Positions 18,267-26,815 of a stretch of 64,000 nt of DNA are shown in pieces. The stretch comes from Bradyrhizobium erythrophlei (GTDB taxonomy: Bacteria > Pseudomonadota > Alphaproteobacteria > Rhizobiales > Xanthobacteraceae), in assembly GCA_900129675.1 (NCBI GenBank), contig FSRD01000001.1:2345501-2409500 (forward strand), written 5' to 3'. The notes below the pieces were generated by a model. It was not told the origin of the DNA. It was given only the letters and a program-made list of their open reading frames with translations, and ran no database searches. A program made the position numbers and the translations under genes. How positions within the stretch are numbered: position 1 is the stretch's first letter; each line of letters begins with the position of its first letter.

Positions 18267-18390
18267 GGCCAGGTCGGCAAAATCAAAGACCCGGCCTGCG
18301 CATTCCGGCCGGGGGAGAGAATAACTATGATGTATCTTGCCGGCATTGTCACGGACCGCCTTCTCTTGGCCGCACGGCTGCTTAGGGTCT

Positions 18391-18547
18391 TGGCTGTGTG
18401 AAAACGCGACGGCGCGCAAATTGCGGAGAAAAGCATTCCTTCTGACGCCGCTTCTGAGACTACGGAGAGCATACTGAGCTCCAGTGCCGCGTGATCTCAG
18501 AAGTAGATTCTCCAGCGTTCGCAAGATTTCACGTTTTCACACAGCCA
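18391..18547. repeat. MITE-like element, copy 1
   Basis: A 157-bp non-coding segment bounded by 16-bp perfect terminal inverted repeats, TGGCTGTGTGAAAACG and CGTTTTCACACAGCCA. A nearly identical copy lies at 25343-25499. No open frame of its own; small size and inverted ends suggest a non-autonomous element or a structured repeat. Confidence 0.8.
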
Positions 18548-18670
18548 GGGTCAAAACCGGAAAAGCTCAATGGGAGCATATGTTTTCCGCTCTGCCCCCC
18601 AACAACAGACATAGAGCGACCACGGCAGCATGTCGGAGTTGTGCCAGAAGCGGACGTTGCCATGTCGGTC
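18548..18670. repeat. Dispersed intergenic repeat, second type (copy 1)
   Basis: Carries AGCTCAATGGGAGCATATG, TTTTCCGCTCTGCCCCC and CATAGAGCGACCACGGCAGC. The same segment abuts the second MITE-like copy at 25500-25600, and inverted versions occur at 38950-39065 and 52080-52195. Confidence 0.7.
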
Positions 18671-18731
18671 CATCGATCTGCCGTGAGCACAACAGACCAA
18701 CGCTTCGGGTCAAGGTGCAGCGGCTGGCGGC

Positions 18732-19607
18732 TCATCGGAAAGCGTCACGAACCTCATCGATGGCCAGCATTGGATTCTGCAGATGGGGGAAGTGCCCTAT
18801 GCCCGGAAGAAGAGTCAGTTTCGCGCGCACTCGTTCGGCGAACTCTACTCCCATCTCCTTGTTGATGTAGAGGTCTTTCTCGCCCCAAACGACCTTCACG
18901 GGCGTCTTGAGCCGGGCAAGTTGCGATTCGAAGTGATCCTGGTCTCGCGTAAAGTGCGAGTAGTAGTGGGAGAACGCGTCTGCCGACGTCATCGCTCCCT
19001 GGGTCCATCCTCGGAGCATGTCGTCCTTGAACTCACGCGCAACTTCAAAATGCTCTTCCTCGGGCAAACCTCTCGTAAAGGTGTTCTGCAGGATCTCGTC
19101 GCGATTGCTGTTCAGGTTGGCGCGGACCTGATCCATCGCAGGTCCCTCCTTCAAGCTTTGCAGGCTCGCGTACATGAATTGGGGCCTGTTGAACGGGGCG
19201 AAATCGCCCACGATGATCGTCCTTGCGATATCAGGTCTTTCCGCGGCCAGCAGGAGCGTCGGCAGCGCGCCGATATCGGTTGCGTAGATCGTCAGCTTCG
19301 ATGTGTCGATCCCGGCCTTGCCGACGTATCGATCCAGAATTCGCGCGTAGTCTTTGGGCGCATAGGAAAACCTGTCGACCGTTGGCCTCGATGAGAGGCC
19401 ATAACCCGGCCAGTCGAAAGCGTGGACCTCGTACTCATCGGCCAGAGCCTTGGCGATTTCCTTCCAGGCGTACAAGGTCTCCGGAAACCCATGCAGGAAG
19501 AGAACGGTCCCCTTTGGGTTCGAGTTGCGCAGAACCATGCGCCTGAGCGTGATATCTTGGTCGATCTCGAAGAAATCGATCGCGTCGTCGTTCACCGGCT
19601 GTGACAT
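18732..19607 (-). CDS. Alpha/beta hydrolase, dehalogenase/epoxide-hydrolase-like
   Basis: A 291-residue alpha/beta-hydrolase. The oxyanion motif LFLHGFPETLYAWKEI is near residue 36 and the acid and base regions are VVWGEKDLYI and GIGHFPHLQNP. At the nucleophile elbow the sequence is TIYATDIGALPT: the nucleophile position is Asp rather than Ser, as in haloalkane/fluoroacetate dehalogenases and epoxide hydrolases (G-H-D-x-G). Those enzymes form an alkyl-enzyme ester on Asp. Substrate unknown. It is monocistronic and transcribed towards the repeat cluster. Confidence 0.82.
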   Translation of the reverse strand: MSQPVNDDAIDFFEIDQDITLRRMVLRNSNPKGTVLFLHGFPETLYAWKEIAKALADEYEVHAFDWPGYGLSSRPTVDRFSYAPKDYARILDRYVGKAGIDTSKLTIYATDIGALPTLLLAAERPDIARTIIVGDFAPFNRPQFMYASLQSLKEGPAMDQVRANLNSNRDEILQNTFTRGLPEEEHFEVAREFKDDMLRGWTQGAMTSADAFSHYYSHFTRDQDHFESQLARLKTPVKVVWGEKDLYINKEMGVEFAERVRAKLTLLPGIGHFPHLQNPMLAIDEVRDAFR

Positions 19608-19760
19608 GATGTCTATCCTTTCGACGTTGTTACCACCCGGCTCGGCAGTCAGCGCGGGACCGTCGCGGCGACTGCGTCATCGATGTGAACGATTGCCATC
19701 ATACAGTGGGACTGAACACCTGGCGCCGGCGCATGACGTCCAGGTAAGGCCCTGCATATC

Positions 19761-20081
19761 TCAAGGTTTCGGCTGCATGCCCTGCAAAAAGCGAAGCGGG
19801 TTGAGCGGGCCAATGGGGATCAGTTCGAAACTTATCATATGTGCTTTACCCAAAGGCAGCTTTTCGAGCATTTCGTGAGCGACGGCCGGATCGGTGACGT
19901 TGATGATGAACGCCACGCCCGGCTTTCCCTGTAGCGAGTACCACTGCTCGATCTTGCCATCGAGGTAGAGGTCGACAGTTTCCCGAACTTCCTCCGGTAG
20001 AACAGCAAACACCTGCGATTGTTCAAAACCAGGATTGATGGTCCCGATGGCGAGAATTTTGGTCGTCGGCGTCGTTTTCAT
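19761..20081 (-). CDS. Small muconolactone-isomerase-like (dimeric ferredoxin fold) protein
   Basis: A 106-residue protein beginning MKTTPTTKILAIGTINPGFE, with a predicted beta-alpha-beta pattern and VAFIINVTDPAVAHEMLEKL in the second half. The last part, FELIPIGPLNPL, is typical of short proteins annotated as muconolactone Delta-isomerase-like. No catalytic residue can be assigned. It follows the hydrolase gene on the opposite side of a 150-bp gap and may be co-transcribed ahead of it. Confidence 0.7.
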   Translation of the reverse strand: MKTTPTTKILAIGTINPGFEQSQVFAVLPEEVRETVDLYLDGKIEQWYSLQGKPGVAFIINVTDPAVAHEMLEKLPLGKAHMISFELIPIGPLNPLRFLQGMQPKP

Positions 20082-20225
20082 AGCGGCTCCTTGTGCGTTT
20101 GCGGAATTGAAGCCGACAAGGCAGCCAATAAAGTGCCAATGCGGCGGCAGAAACGAATTTCATGTTAACGGGCCATGTCCGGAAGGTGCCAACAAGAGAC
20201 TCATGCACCGCAGCAAATTGCTTCT

Positions 20226-21209
20226 CTATTCGATCACCTCGTCGGCGAGGGCAAGCAGCTGCGCTGGCACATCGAGGCCGAGCGCCTTCGCAGTCTTGAG
20301 GTTGATCACAAACTCGTATTTTGCGGACTGCATCACCGGCAGGTCGGCCGGTTTTTCACCTTTGAGGATGCGTCCGGTGTAGAGGCCGGCTAGTTGCAGG
20401 ATATTATAAAAATCCGCTCCATAGCTCATCAGTCCGCCGACCATCGCATATTCACGATTATCAAATATCGCAGGCAGCGCGCGGCGCTCCGCCAGCGTAA
20501 CGATTTGTCTGTGACGGCTGAAGTAGAACGCATCGGTGCTTACCAGCAGCACGGTGCCGGGCTGCTGCGGTAGCTTTGCAAAGACCGCATCGATCTCAGC
20601 ATCCGTGCTGGCGTTGAGGATCTCAGCGTGAAGTCCAAGGCTCGCCGCGCCGGCCTTCAGGTCCTCGATAAAAGGGTCAGCCAACACCGAGGTGGGGTTG
20701 ACGAGCGCAAAATAGCGCGCTTCTTGCGGCACAACTTGACGGATCAGCCCAAGCCGCTTTGCTGCAATGTCGGAATTCAACGAGGTGGCGCCGGTGACAT
20801 TGCCGCCCGGCCGGCTGAGGCTGGCGACGAGGCCAAGGGCAACGACGTTGCTGCCGGCGGCGAAGACGATCGGAATTGTCGTGGTGGCAGATTTGGCGGC
20901 GAGCGCCGCATCGGTGCTGCCGGGCGTGGCGATCACTGCCACCTGCCGGCGGATCAAATCGGCCGCCATGTCCGGCAGGCGATCGACGTGCCCGTCCGCC
21001 CAGCGGGACTCGATCGCGACGTTCTGGCCCTCGACAAAGCCAGCTTCGCTCAAGCCTTTGCGGTAGGCAGCCAGGCGCTGGACGTTCTGCTCCGCCGAGC
21101 CGGCATGCAGGAATCCGATCACCGGCATCGCCGGCTGCTGCGCACGCGCAGCAAGCGGCCAACCCACCGCCGCACCGCCCAGGAGCGTGATGAACTCGCG
21201 CCGTTGCAT
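20226..21209 (-). CDS. PF04392-type ABC substrate-binding protein
   Basis: A 327-residue periplasmic binding protein of the ABC_sub_bind family widespread in bradyrhizobia. The N-terminus MQRREFITLLGGAAVGWPLA is a twin-arginine-type signal. The mature domain has the family strings VIGFLHAGSA, GFVEGQNVAIESRWADG, RLPDMAADLI, IPIVFAAGSN and LVASLSRPGGNVTG, and ends LGLDVPAQLLALADEVIE. It is complete but has no ATPase or permease beside it; orphan copies are common in this group. A truncated paralogue is at 56733-57477. Confidence 0.9.
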   Translation of the reverse strand: MQRREFITLLGGAAVGWPLAARAQQPAMPVIGFLHAGSAEQNVQRLAAYRKGLSEAGFVEGQNVAIESRWADGHVDRLPDMAADLIRRQVAVIATPGSTDAALAAKSATTTIPIVFAAGSNVVALGLVASLSRPGGNVTGATSLNSDIAAKRLGLIRQVVPQEARYFALVNPTSVLADPFIEDLKAGAASLGLHAEILNASTDAEIDAVFAKLPQQPGTVLLVSTDAFYFSRHRQIVTLAERRALPAIFDNREYAMVGGLMSYGADFYNILQLAGLYTGRILKGEKPADLPVMQSAKYEFVINLKTAKALGLDVPAQLLALADEVIE

Positions 21210-21289
21210 GTCCGACCCCTAAGCTCGGGAGACGGCATCTTATCGGGTCAAACGAGTACTTTCATAGGGGCCGATACCCGCATCAAAGC

Positions 21290-21430
21290 CATTGCCGCAG
21301 TGCACAGCCAATGTCGCTGTCGGGTCAATCGCGTCGGTTTGGGCGTGCATCGACGACTTCCGCTCCAGACCTAAGAACAGACATTCGTCACCGTCCCTCG
21401 GCATGTCTCAAACGTGCCAGGAGCGGAAGT
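21290..21430. repeat. Dispersed intergenic repeat (copy 2) in the 21210-21521 gap
   Basis: Contains CGGGTCAATCGCGTCGGTTT (also near 50165, inverted), CGACGACTTCCGCTCCAGAC and CCTCGGCATGTCTCAAACG. The rest of the 310-bp gap between the binding protein and the lipase-like gene shows no gene. Confidence 0.7.
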
Positions 21431-21521
21431 CATTCGCCTTCATTCGATGAACTTGTCAACCCGAGCCAAGACGCTGGATGGAAAGGTTAGCGCGTGCTGT
21501 CGGATACCCAGTCACCTTGCT

Positions 21522-22532
21522 CTAATTTGCGGCCTCCCGATCGGCCCGTCCTGGTAACGAGGTCAAGAACTGCAGTGCGGCGTTGCGCGTGTCTGGAGAG
21601 TTCAGGATTCCGAGATGGGCGGTGAAGAGGACCGTGTCGAATAGACCCTGGCCGACAAGGTCGATCGTCCCGGCGCCGGCGAGGCCGGCGCTGGCGGTGA
21701 AATCATGCGGTTTGCCGTCGCGATCCTCCGCGGGAACGCCGGGGAGGGCGCCGTCCTGCAGGCTGTTGTAGACGAAGTCGGGTGTTCCTGGCTTGTTGCG
21801 GATTACCAGGTAACGAGTGGGACCCGGCGTCTCGCCCGCGGCGTTCAGTACTGTGAGCAACTGGGTGTGGTCGGAACCGTACTCGTCGCATACCGCGCTG
21901 TTCGGCGTGAAGCCGCCGCCGCTCGCCAGCTGGTAGAAGTTGACCGGGCTGGGCGAGCAGTCAATGATGCCATGATTGGGTCCGTCGATGGCGACGAGCG
22001 CCCGCACCTTGCGATAGGCATTGTCCTGCAGCATCCATTCCCGGGCCACGGTGACGCCGAGACTGTGGGCGACGATGTCGACGCGCTTGGCGCCAGTGAA
22101 GTCGAGGACCGCCTGCACGAATTCGCGCAGGATCGGTACAGCCGCGGCAGTCGTGTGCGAGACGCCTGAGCGATGGGTATTGTCCTGCGCCAGATCGCAC
22201 TGATCGCCTTGATAACCCAGCCCCCAGAGTTCGCTCGGGCGGTAGCCGTGATCGAGAAAGAATTGCGCAAAGGCGTGGATGCGGCCAAAGGGGTTGCAGG
22301 CGGTTGCGAACGGAGTGTCGTTGTTGCCGTGGAGGAAGATCACCGGGACGTGCTCGACGCGGCCGATACGGGAGCCAAAGCCAATCACCGGCTGGCCGAG
22401 ATAGAAGTTGCGGATCACCGGGAAGTCGTCGGGAAACTTCGTGCCGATCTCGGCGGCGCTCGCCAATGCTCCGGCGCCAAACTGTAACAGAACCGCGATG
22501 ATGGCCGCAATGCGAAGGTGTTTGGTGGTCAT
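21522..22532 (-). CDS. Secreted lipase/esterase-like alpha/beta hydrolase
   Basis: A 336-residue protein with a signal peptide (LRIAAIIAVLLQFGAGALASA). The oxyanion region VPVIFLHGNNDTPFATA is near residue 63 and the nucleophile elbow is VDIVAHSLGVTVAREWM near residue 158, the AHSLG form of GxSxG. Cysteines (TACNPFG, GDQCDLAQ, IIDCSPS, AVCDEYG) may form disulfides, consistent with export. It resembles class-2 lipases that act on extracellular esters. No neighbour suggests a substrate. Confidence 0.82.
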   Translation of the reverse strand: MTTKHLRIAAIIAVLLQFGAGALASAAEIGTKFPDDFPVIRNFYLGQPVIGFGSRIGRVEHVPVIFLHGNNDTPFATACNPFGRIHAFAQFFLDHGYRPSELWGLGYQGDQCDLAQDNTHRSGVSHTTAAAVPILREFVQAVLDFTGAKRVDIVAHSLGVTVAREWMLQDNAYRKVRALVAIDGPNHGIIDCSPSPVNFYQLASGGGFTPNSAVCDEYGSDHTQLLTVLNAAGETPGPTRYLVIRNKPGTPDFVYNSLQDGALPGVPAEDRDGKPHDFTASAGLAGAGTIDLVGQGLFDTVLFTAHLGILNSPDTRNAALQFLTSLPGRADREAAN

Positions 22533-23062
22533 AGCCCCTCCAGCCTGGGCAAGTATTCGCCGAACGTAGCGAACTCGAAGAATTTTGCGTCACGAGCAGC
22601 GGAACGCCAGCTCCGATAAACATCCGCTGACTACTAACTCATGTTTACCTGAAACAAAAACATATTCTATCAATGGTTGTAGTGAAGCAGGATCGTGTCG
22701 AATTGTCTAGCTTATTTTGCCATGGTGAAAGCTCGATCCCGGCAGCGTGTCTTCTCCTGCTTTGGATGTGCGTGGTGGATCGGGCCGCGAGTTGCTCCCC
22801 GCTCTGTCAGGATTCGGGGATCGCCAAGCCGCGCGCCCGCGATGATCCATGCCGATGTCCGAGTCGGGTCAAAAGCGCCGTTTTGATCCTCTGCCAGCCA
22901 CTTCCGACCTGCCCCAAACAGCGGACCTCGTCAGACCAGCCCGGCATGTCTCAAACGTGCCAACAGCGGACATCCGGGACGATGTGAATGAGAAAGAAAG
23001 ACCGCCTTGCGGCGGTCTCTCAAAAATCGTGTCACGCCTTCACGCAGTTCTAGCTGCCCTGA
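22533..23062. other. Intergenic stretch with dispersed repeat copy 3
   Basis: About 22845-22985 is another copy of the repeat (CCACTTCCGACCTGCCCC, CCCGGCATGTCTCAAACGTG, CCAACAGCGGACATCC). No coding sequence is supported. The terminator of the split hydrolase lies at its right end. Confidence 0.6.
22999..23018 (-). terminator. Intrinsic terminator downstream of the split hydrolase gene
   Basis: On the minus strand an AGACCGCC stem, GCAA loop and GGCGGTCT are followed by TTCTTTCTC. The 8-bp GC-rich stem with a T-rich tail, 45 bases after the hydrolase stop, is a convincing Rho-independent terminator. Confidence 0.75.
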
Positions 23063-23506
23063 CTACGCTGCCTTGGATTTCTGAACGGCCTGTGCGGCGT
23101 TGCGGATCACGTCCAGCACAGCCTGCGGCTGGGAGAGCATCGGGACGTGACTGGAGCGTAACTCGACAGTTGTGGCGCCCATGCGCTTTGCAACGAAGCG
23201 CTCCAGTTCCGGCTGAATGGTTCGATCTTCAGTGGCCACAATGTACCAACTCGGCTTCGACTGCCAAGCGACACCGTCGACCTTTTGGTTGAACAGGTCG
23301 GGCACAGGGGCGGCCTGGGTCGCCCACACAACCTTCTGCTCCGCCTCGGGCAGATCACCCGCGAAGCGTGGGATGCCGTCAGACTTTAGCCAGATGCGTC
23401 CATCAGCGACTTCGATATGAGAAAATACCTCCGTAACGGGAAACTTCTGCTGCAGGCTTTGCGAGGTTTCGGTCTCGTCGGGTGCGAGGGCGGCGATGTA
23501 GACTAG
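23063..23506 (-). pseudogene. C-terminal part of an alpha/beta hydrolase split by an IS701 element
   Basis: The 3' half of the gene whose 5' half is at 24939-25203. It resumes LVYIAALAPDETETSQ right after the IS and target duplication and includes SKPSWYIVATEDRTIQPELE (acid region) and ELRSSHVPMLSQPQAV (catalytic His region). With one CTAG copy and the IS removed, the two halves join in frame as DSRVAA-LVYIAAL. The intact protein would be about 235 residues, resembling small hydrolases with a GHSYGG nucleophile elbow. Confidence 0.9.
23503..23506. repeat. Target-site duplication CTAG, left
   Basis: CTAG directly left of the IS701 element; the matching copy is at 24939-24942. Four-base YTAR duplications are typical of IS701-family insertions. 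Confidence 0.9.
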
Positions 23507-24938
23507 CAATACAGTTGCCTTTTGTGAGGTTTTCTGAATCCATGGGCAACCATGATTCGAACATCGTGGACGCGGACAGCGTCGATTGAAGAGACGCTTG
23601 CGTTGTGGGCGGCGTCGCTTCGGGAGATCAAGAAGCGGATACGTCCATTGTTTGGGCAAGAGCGTGTTGCGAAGAATGCTGGCTTGTTTCTGGAAGGTCT
23701 GCTTGGAGATGAGCAACGCATGACTGGTTGGATGCGCGCTGAGGCCGCAGGCGATCCTGGCCCATGGCGGCAACAGGCGATCCTGGGTCGCAGGGATTGG
23801 GATGCGGATGCCTTGCGCGATATCGTCCGCGATTATGTCATCGAGCATTTGGCGGACGATGACGCGGTCCTCGTGATCGATGAGACCGGCTTTCTCAAAC
23901 AGGGCAAAGCGTCGTGCGGCGTGGCGCGTCAGTACACTGGTTCGGCGGGCAAGATCACGAACTGCCAGATCGGCGTCTTCGCGGCCTACGTTTCGCGCCA
24001 CGGTCATGCTTTCATCGACCGCGCGCTGTATCTTCCGAAGGAATGGACCGACGATCCAGATCGACTGAAAGCCGCATACGTGCCCCCCGATACCGGCTTT
24101 GCGACCAAACCAAAGCTTGCGACGAGAATGATCGCACGCGCCATAGCCGCGCCTGTCCCGTTCAAGTGGGTTGCAGGCGATACGGTCTACGGTGTCGGTG
24201 ACATTGAACAGCAACTGCGTCGCGCGGGCAAAGGCTATGTCCTGGGGGTCAGCAGCGCGCATGTATTTCGATCCTGGGGCAAGCGTCGATCGGTCGCCGG
24301 CACGGCTGCCGACATCGCCCTGACGCGGCGTGCGTCCGACTGGAAACGCCTGTCAGCAGGGGCCGGAACCAAAGGACCGCGGCTGCATGATTGGTGCTAT
24401 CTCGAATTGGCCGACCTGGCCGGAGAACCAAACGACGAAAATCCGGGCCTTTGGACACGCGGTCTGCTGATCCGTCGTCGTATCGCCGATGGCGATCTCG
24501 CCTTCTTCACCACCTGGTGCCCAGCGGCAACATCGATCGAGACACTGGTGGGGGTCGAAGGCCATCGGTGGGCAATCGAGGACAGTTTCGAGACCGCCAA
24601 GAACGAGTTCGGGCTCGACCACAACGAGAGCAGATCCTGGCACGGCTGGCATCGCCACGTTTCCATGGTGATGCTCGCCTTCGCCATGATGGCGGTGATC
24701 CGCCATCGCGCCAATCCGCCGGCGCCAAAAAAAACCAAACGCCGAACCACGGCAAGGGTCAAACCATAGCCACGCCGTCGTTGATCCGATGGTCGATCCA
24801 GGAAGTCCGACGCATTGCCGTCAGGCTCGCGCGAAAGCGGATACAACCCGCACACATCATCGCATGGTCACTCTGGCGTAGAGCTCATCAGGCGGTCGCT
24901 CAGCGAGCCCACTTCAAAACAAAACGGCAACTGTAATG
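23507..24938 (+). mobile_element. Complete IS701-family insertion sequence, 1432 bp
   Basis: The left end reads CAATACAGTTGCCTTTTG. The right end, reverse-complemented, reads CATTACAGTTGCCGTTTTG, giving imperfect terminal inverted repeats of about 18 bp. CTAG duplications flank both ends and the element carries one transposase gene in the opposite direction to the gene it interrupts. Intact ends, duplication and open frame suggest a recent insertion. Confidence 0.92.
23552..24769 (+). CDS. IS701-family transposase
   Basis: A 405-residue DDE transposase. The first Asp is in VLVIDETGFLKQGKASCG near residue 109, the second in VAGDTVYGVGD near residue 210 and the Glu in AIEDSFETAKNEFGLD near residue 340. 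The IS701 hallmark GVARQYTGSAGKITNCQIGV follows the first Asp. The C-terminus is basic (KKTKRRTTARVK). Full length for the family, so probably active. Confidence 0.92.
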   Translation: MIRTSWTRTASIEETLALWAASLREIKKRIRPLFGQERVAKNAGLFLEGLLGDEQRMTGWMRAEAAGDPGPWRQQAILGRRDWDADALRDIVRDYVIEHLADDDAVLVIDETGFLKQGKASCGVARQYTGSAGKITNCQIGVFAAYVSRHGHAFIDRALYLPKEWTDDPDRLKAAYVPPDTGFATKPKLATRMIARAIAAPVPFKWVAGDTVYGVGDIEQQLRRAGKGYVLGVSSAHVFRSWGKRRSVAGTAADIALTRRASDWKRLSAGAGTKGPRLHDWCYLELADLAGEPNDENPGLWTRGLLIRRRIADGDLAFFTTWCPAATSIETLVGVEGHRWAIEDSFETAKNEFGLDHNESRSWHGWHRHVSMVMLAFAMMAVIRHRANPPAPKKTKRRTTARVKP

Positions 24939-24942
24939 CTAG
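24939..24942. repeat. Target-site duplication CTAG, right
   Basis: CTAG directly right of the IS701 element, matching 23503-23506. Confidence 0.9.
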
Positions 24943-25203
24943 GGCGGCGACTCGGCTATCCGTCCCGGCATGGGTGATCAGGGTGCCGCCGTAAGAATGG
25001 CCGACAAGGACCACGGGACCACTGACCCGCCCGAAGCAGCGGGTGACGCACTCCACATCGCCTTTGAGAGAGTCCAGGCCATGCTGGGAGCACATCACTT
25101 CGTGCCCATCCGCCTGCAGTGCGGGGATCAGCTTCTGGAAGCATGAGCCATCGGCCCAAAGTCCGTGGGCGAATACGATGCTAGGTTGGTTCTGCTTTGC
25201 CAT
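24939..25203 (-). pseudogene. N-terminal part of the IS701-split alpha/beta hydrolase
   Basis: Starts at 25203 (MAKQNQPSIVFAHGLWADGS, oxyanion motif HG) and contains the nucleophile elbow VVLVGHSYGGTLITHAG. It ends at DSRVAA, where the IS lies. The open frame runs a little further into IS sequence and stops, so a product of about 110 residues without acid or His would be made. The GAGTCGCAC upstream gives no strong ribosome-binding site. Confidence 0.9.
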
Positions 25204-25713
25204 AGTGCGACTCCTGATTTGATTTGGCTATGTACGCACCCCCCTCCAGTAAACGCCGGAACGCTCTCGTCTAAAGTTGGTTCCAATGGAGCCGACGCCG
25301 GGAGATACTTCCCGGAAATTCTGTCATGTCCGCGTTGGGTCTTGGCCGTGTGAAAACGCGACGGCGCGCAAATTGCGGAGAAAAGCATTCCTTCTGACGC
25401 AGCTTCTGAGACTACGGAGAGCATACTGAGCTCCAGTGCCGCGTGATCTCAGAAGTAGATTCTCCAGCGTTCGCAAGATTTCACGTTTTCACACAGCCAG
25501 GGTCGTCAAAAGCTGAAAGCTCAATGGGAGCATGCCCCCCAACAACAGACATAGAGCGACCACGGCGGCATGTTCGAGTTGTGCCATTAGCGGAAGTGAA
25601 CGCACTCATTCGATCACCTCGTCGGTGGTGGCGAGGATCGTTTCTTGGTAGTCGTGCCGTCTTGGCGGCATAGGTGCATTCGGCGGCGTACGGTCTCGCT
25701 CGCACTAGCGCTT
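25204..25713. other. Intergenic stretch occupied by repeats
   Basis: Holds the second MITE-like copy and the adjoining dispersed repeat. The remaining parts, 25204-25342 and 25601-25713, show no supported gene. Confidence 0.6.
25343..25499. repeat. MITE-like element, copy 2
   Basis: Nearly identical to 18391-18547 over its whole 157 bp; visible differences are single bases such as TGGCCGTGTG for TGGCTGTGTG at the left end and GACGCAGC for GACGCCGC inside. It keeps terminal inverted repeats of about 16 bp. A lone end-like fragment (TGGCCGCGTGAAAACG) lies at 27975-27990. Confidence 0.8.
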
Positions 25714-25965
25714 TCACCGACCGCCGGCGCCTGTTGGGATCATGGGCCCATAGTAGGCGCCCCAGTGGCCCCACACATCGCGGTTCCCGTATCCGCTGAA
25801 ATTGCCGTTCGGATTGCCATATGTCGGATGCAAGACGACTGACGGCGCGGCATCGCTATACATGCGATGGGTCCGGACGTTCGACCCGTGACGAACCGTG
25901 TGGGCAAATGCGCAGGTGATGGAGAGGGCGAACGCAGTGGCCAGTGCCATTGCCATAAGTTTCAT
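25714..25965 (-). CDS. Small exported hypothetical protein
   Basis: An 83-residue protein with a classical signal peptide (KLMAMALATAFALSITCAFA, cleavage before HTVRH) and a short mature part rich in Gly, Tyr, Asn and His (GNPNGNFSGYGNRDVWGHWG). An AAAGGAGAC ribosome-binding site precedes the ATG. Similar Gly/Tyr-rich exported peptides are common in bradyrhizobia; function unknown. Confidence 0.75.
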   Translation of the reverse strand: MKLMAMALATAFALSITCAFAHTVRHGSNVRTHRMYSDAAPSVVLHPTYGNPNGNFSGYGNRDVWGHWGAYYGPMIPTGAGGR

Positions 25966-26129
25966 GGTTGTCTCCTTTGCTGTTTAGATAAGAGACAACC
26001 GCACCATCACCAATAAAACCTTTGTTAGCTGCCGATGTGGTCGACAGTGCCACAGCGGTTCCAAGCGGAGCTGACCGCGCGGGCGTTGTCCGGTTGCAAG
26101 TTGGGGAACGGGCCGGAGAGCACACTTCT

Positions 26130-26522
26130 TTAGTGAGGAGTTGGCCGCGTAGCTGGCTTCCAGTCGCGTGCGAGCTTCTGCGCTTCGGTTATCTGCGCTG
26201 GGGTCATCTTCCGTTCGGCCATCTCTAGAGTCTTGACCGCTCTTTGCTCACCCTGCGCCGCCGCTAGACTGAACCACATGTGGGCACGGACACAGTCCTG
26301 CGGCACGCCTCGGCCTTCGGCATGCATGACCCCGAGAAAGAGCTTGGCGACGGGGTGGCCTTGCTCGGCAGCCCTCCGAAACCAGATCATCGCCTCACTA
26401 TAGTCCTGCGGTACGCCTTTGCCGTTTGCGTATTGGTTCCCAAGTAGAAACTCGGCAATGGCGTCGCCTTGGTCTGCAGCCTTCCGAAACCACGCAACTG
26501 CCTCGGTATCGTCCTGCGTCAC
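26130..26522 (-). pseudogene. Sel1-like repeat protein, 5'-truncated
   Basis: Codes for about three Sel1/TPR-like units: AVAWFRKAADQGDAIAEFLL, AMIWFRRAAEQGHPVAKLFL and AHMWFSLAAAQGEQRAVKTL, joined by GNQYANGKGVPQD and GVMHAEGRGVPQD. The frame opens at a GTG whose context, GRGV-TQDD, is the inside of another repeat, and an in-frame TAG lies a few codons upstream. It is therefore most likely the C-terminal part of a longer periplasmic Sel1 protein that lost its start and signal peptide, though a short cytosolic product from the GTG cannot be excluded. Confidence 0.7.
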
Positions 26523-26815
26523 ACCTCGCCCGGGACAGCTCTAGAACGATGGCGGTGAGCGTGCGCTTAGCAACTTCGCTCTCATTAGCCACTATGACAA
26601 CGGATCCCGCACCCGGAAAGGTCATCCCCGGCGATATGCCTGCTATAGCGCCTGTGGCTCTTTGGTCGCAGTATTCATCTTTTTTCTGGCAGATTCAATC
26701 CTGGCTGAATTCGCATAGTGAGTCCCGCCTTCTCCAGGTGTAAGATTCCTTGCACGCAGAAGTTTATTGGAAGGCGACGCGCCTACAGCCCAAGACTCTA
26801 GCTACGGGGCACAAT

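Noticed and set aside
22673..22987. Plus-strand frame with several Cys
   Set aside because: Its second half is the dispersed intergenic repeat; Cys content follows from repeat sequence rather than a protein family.
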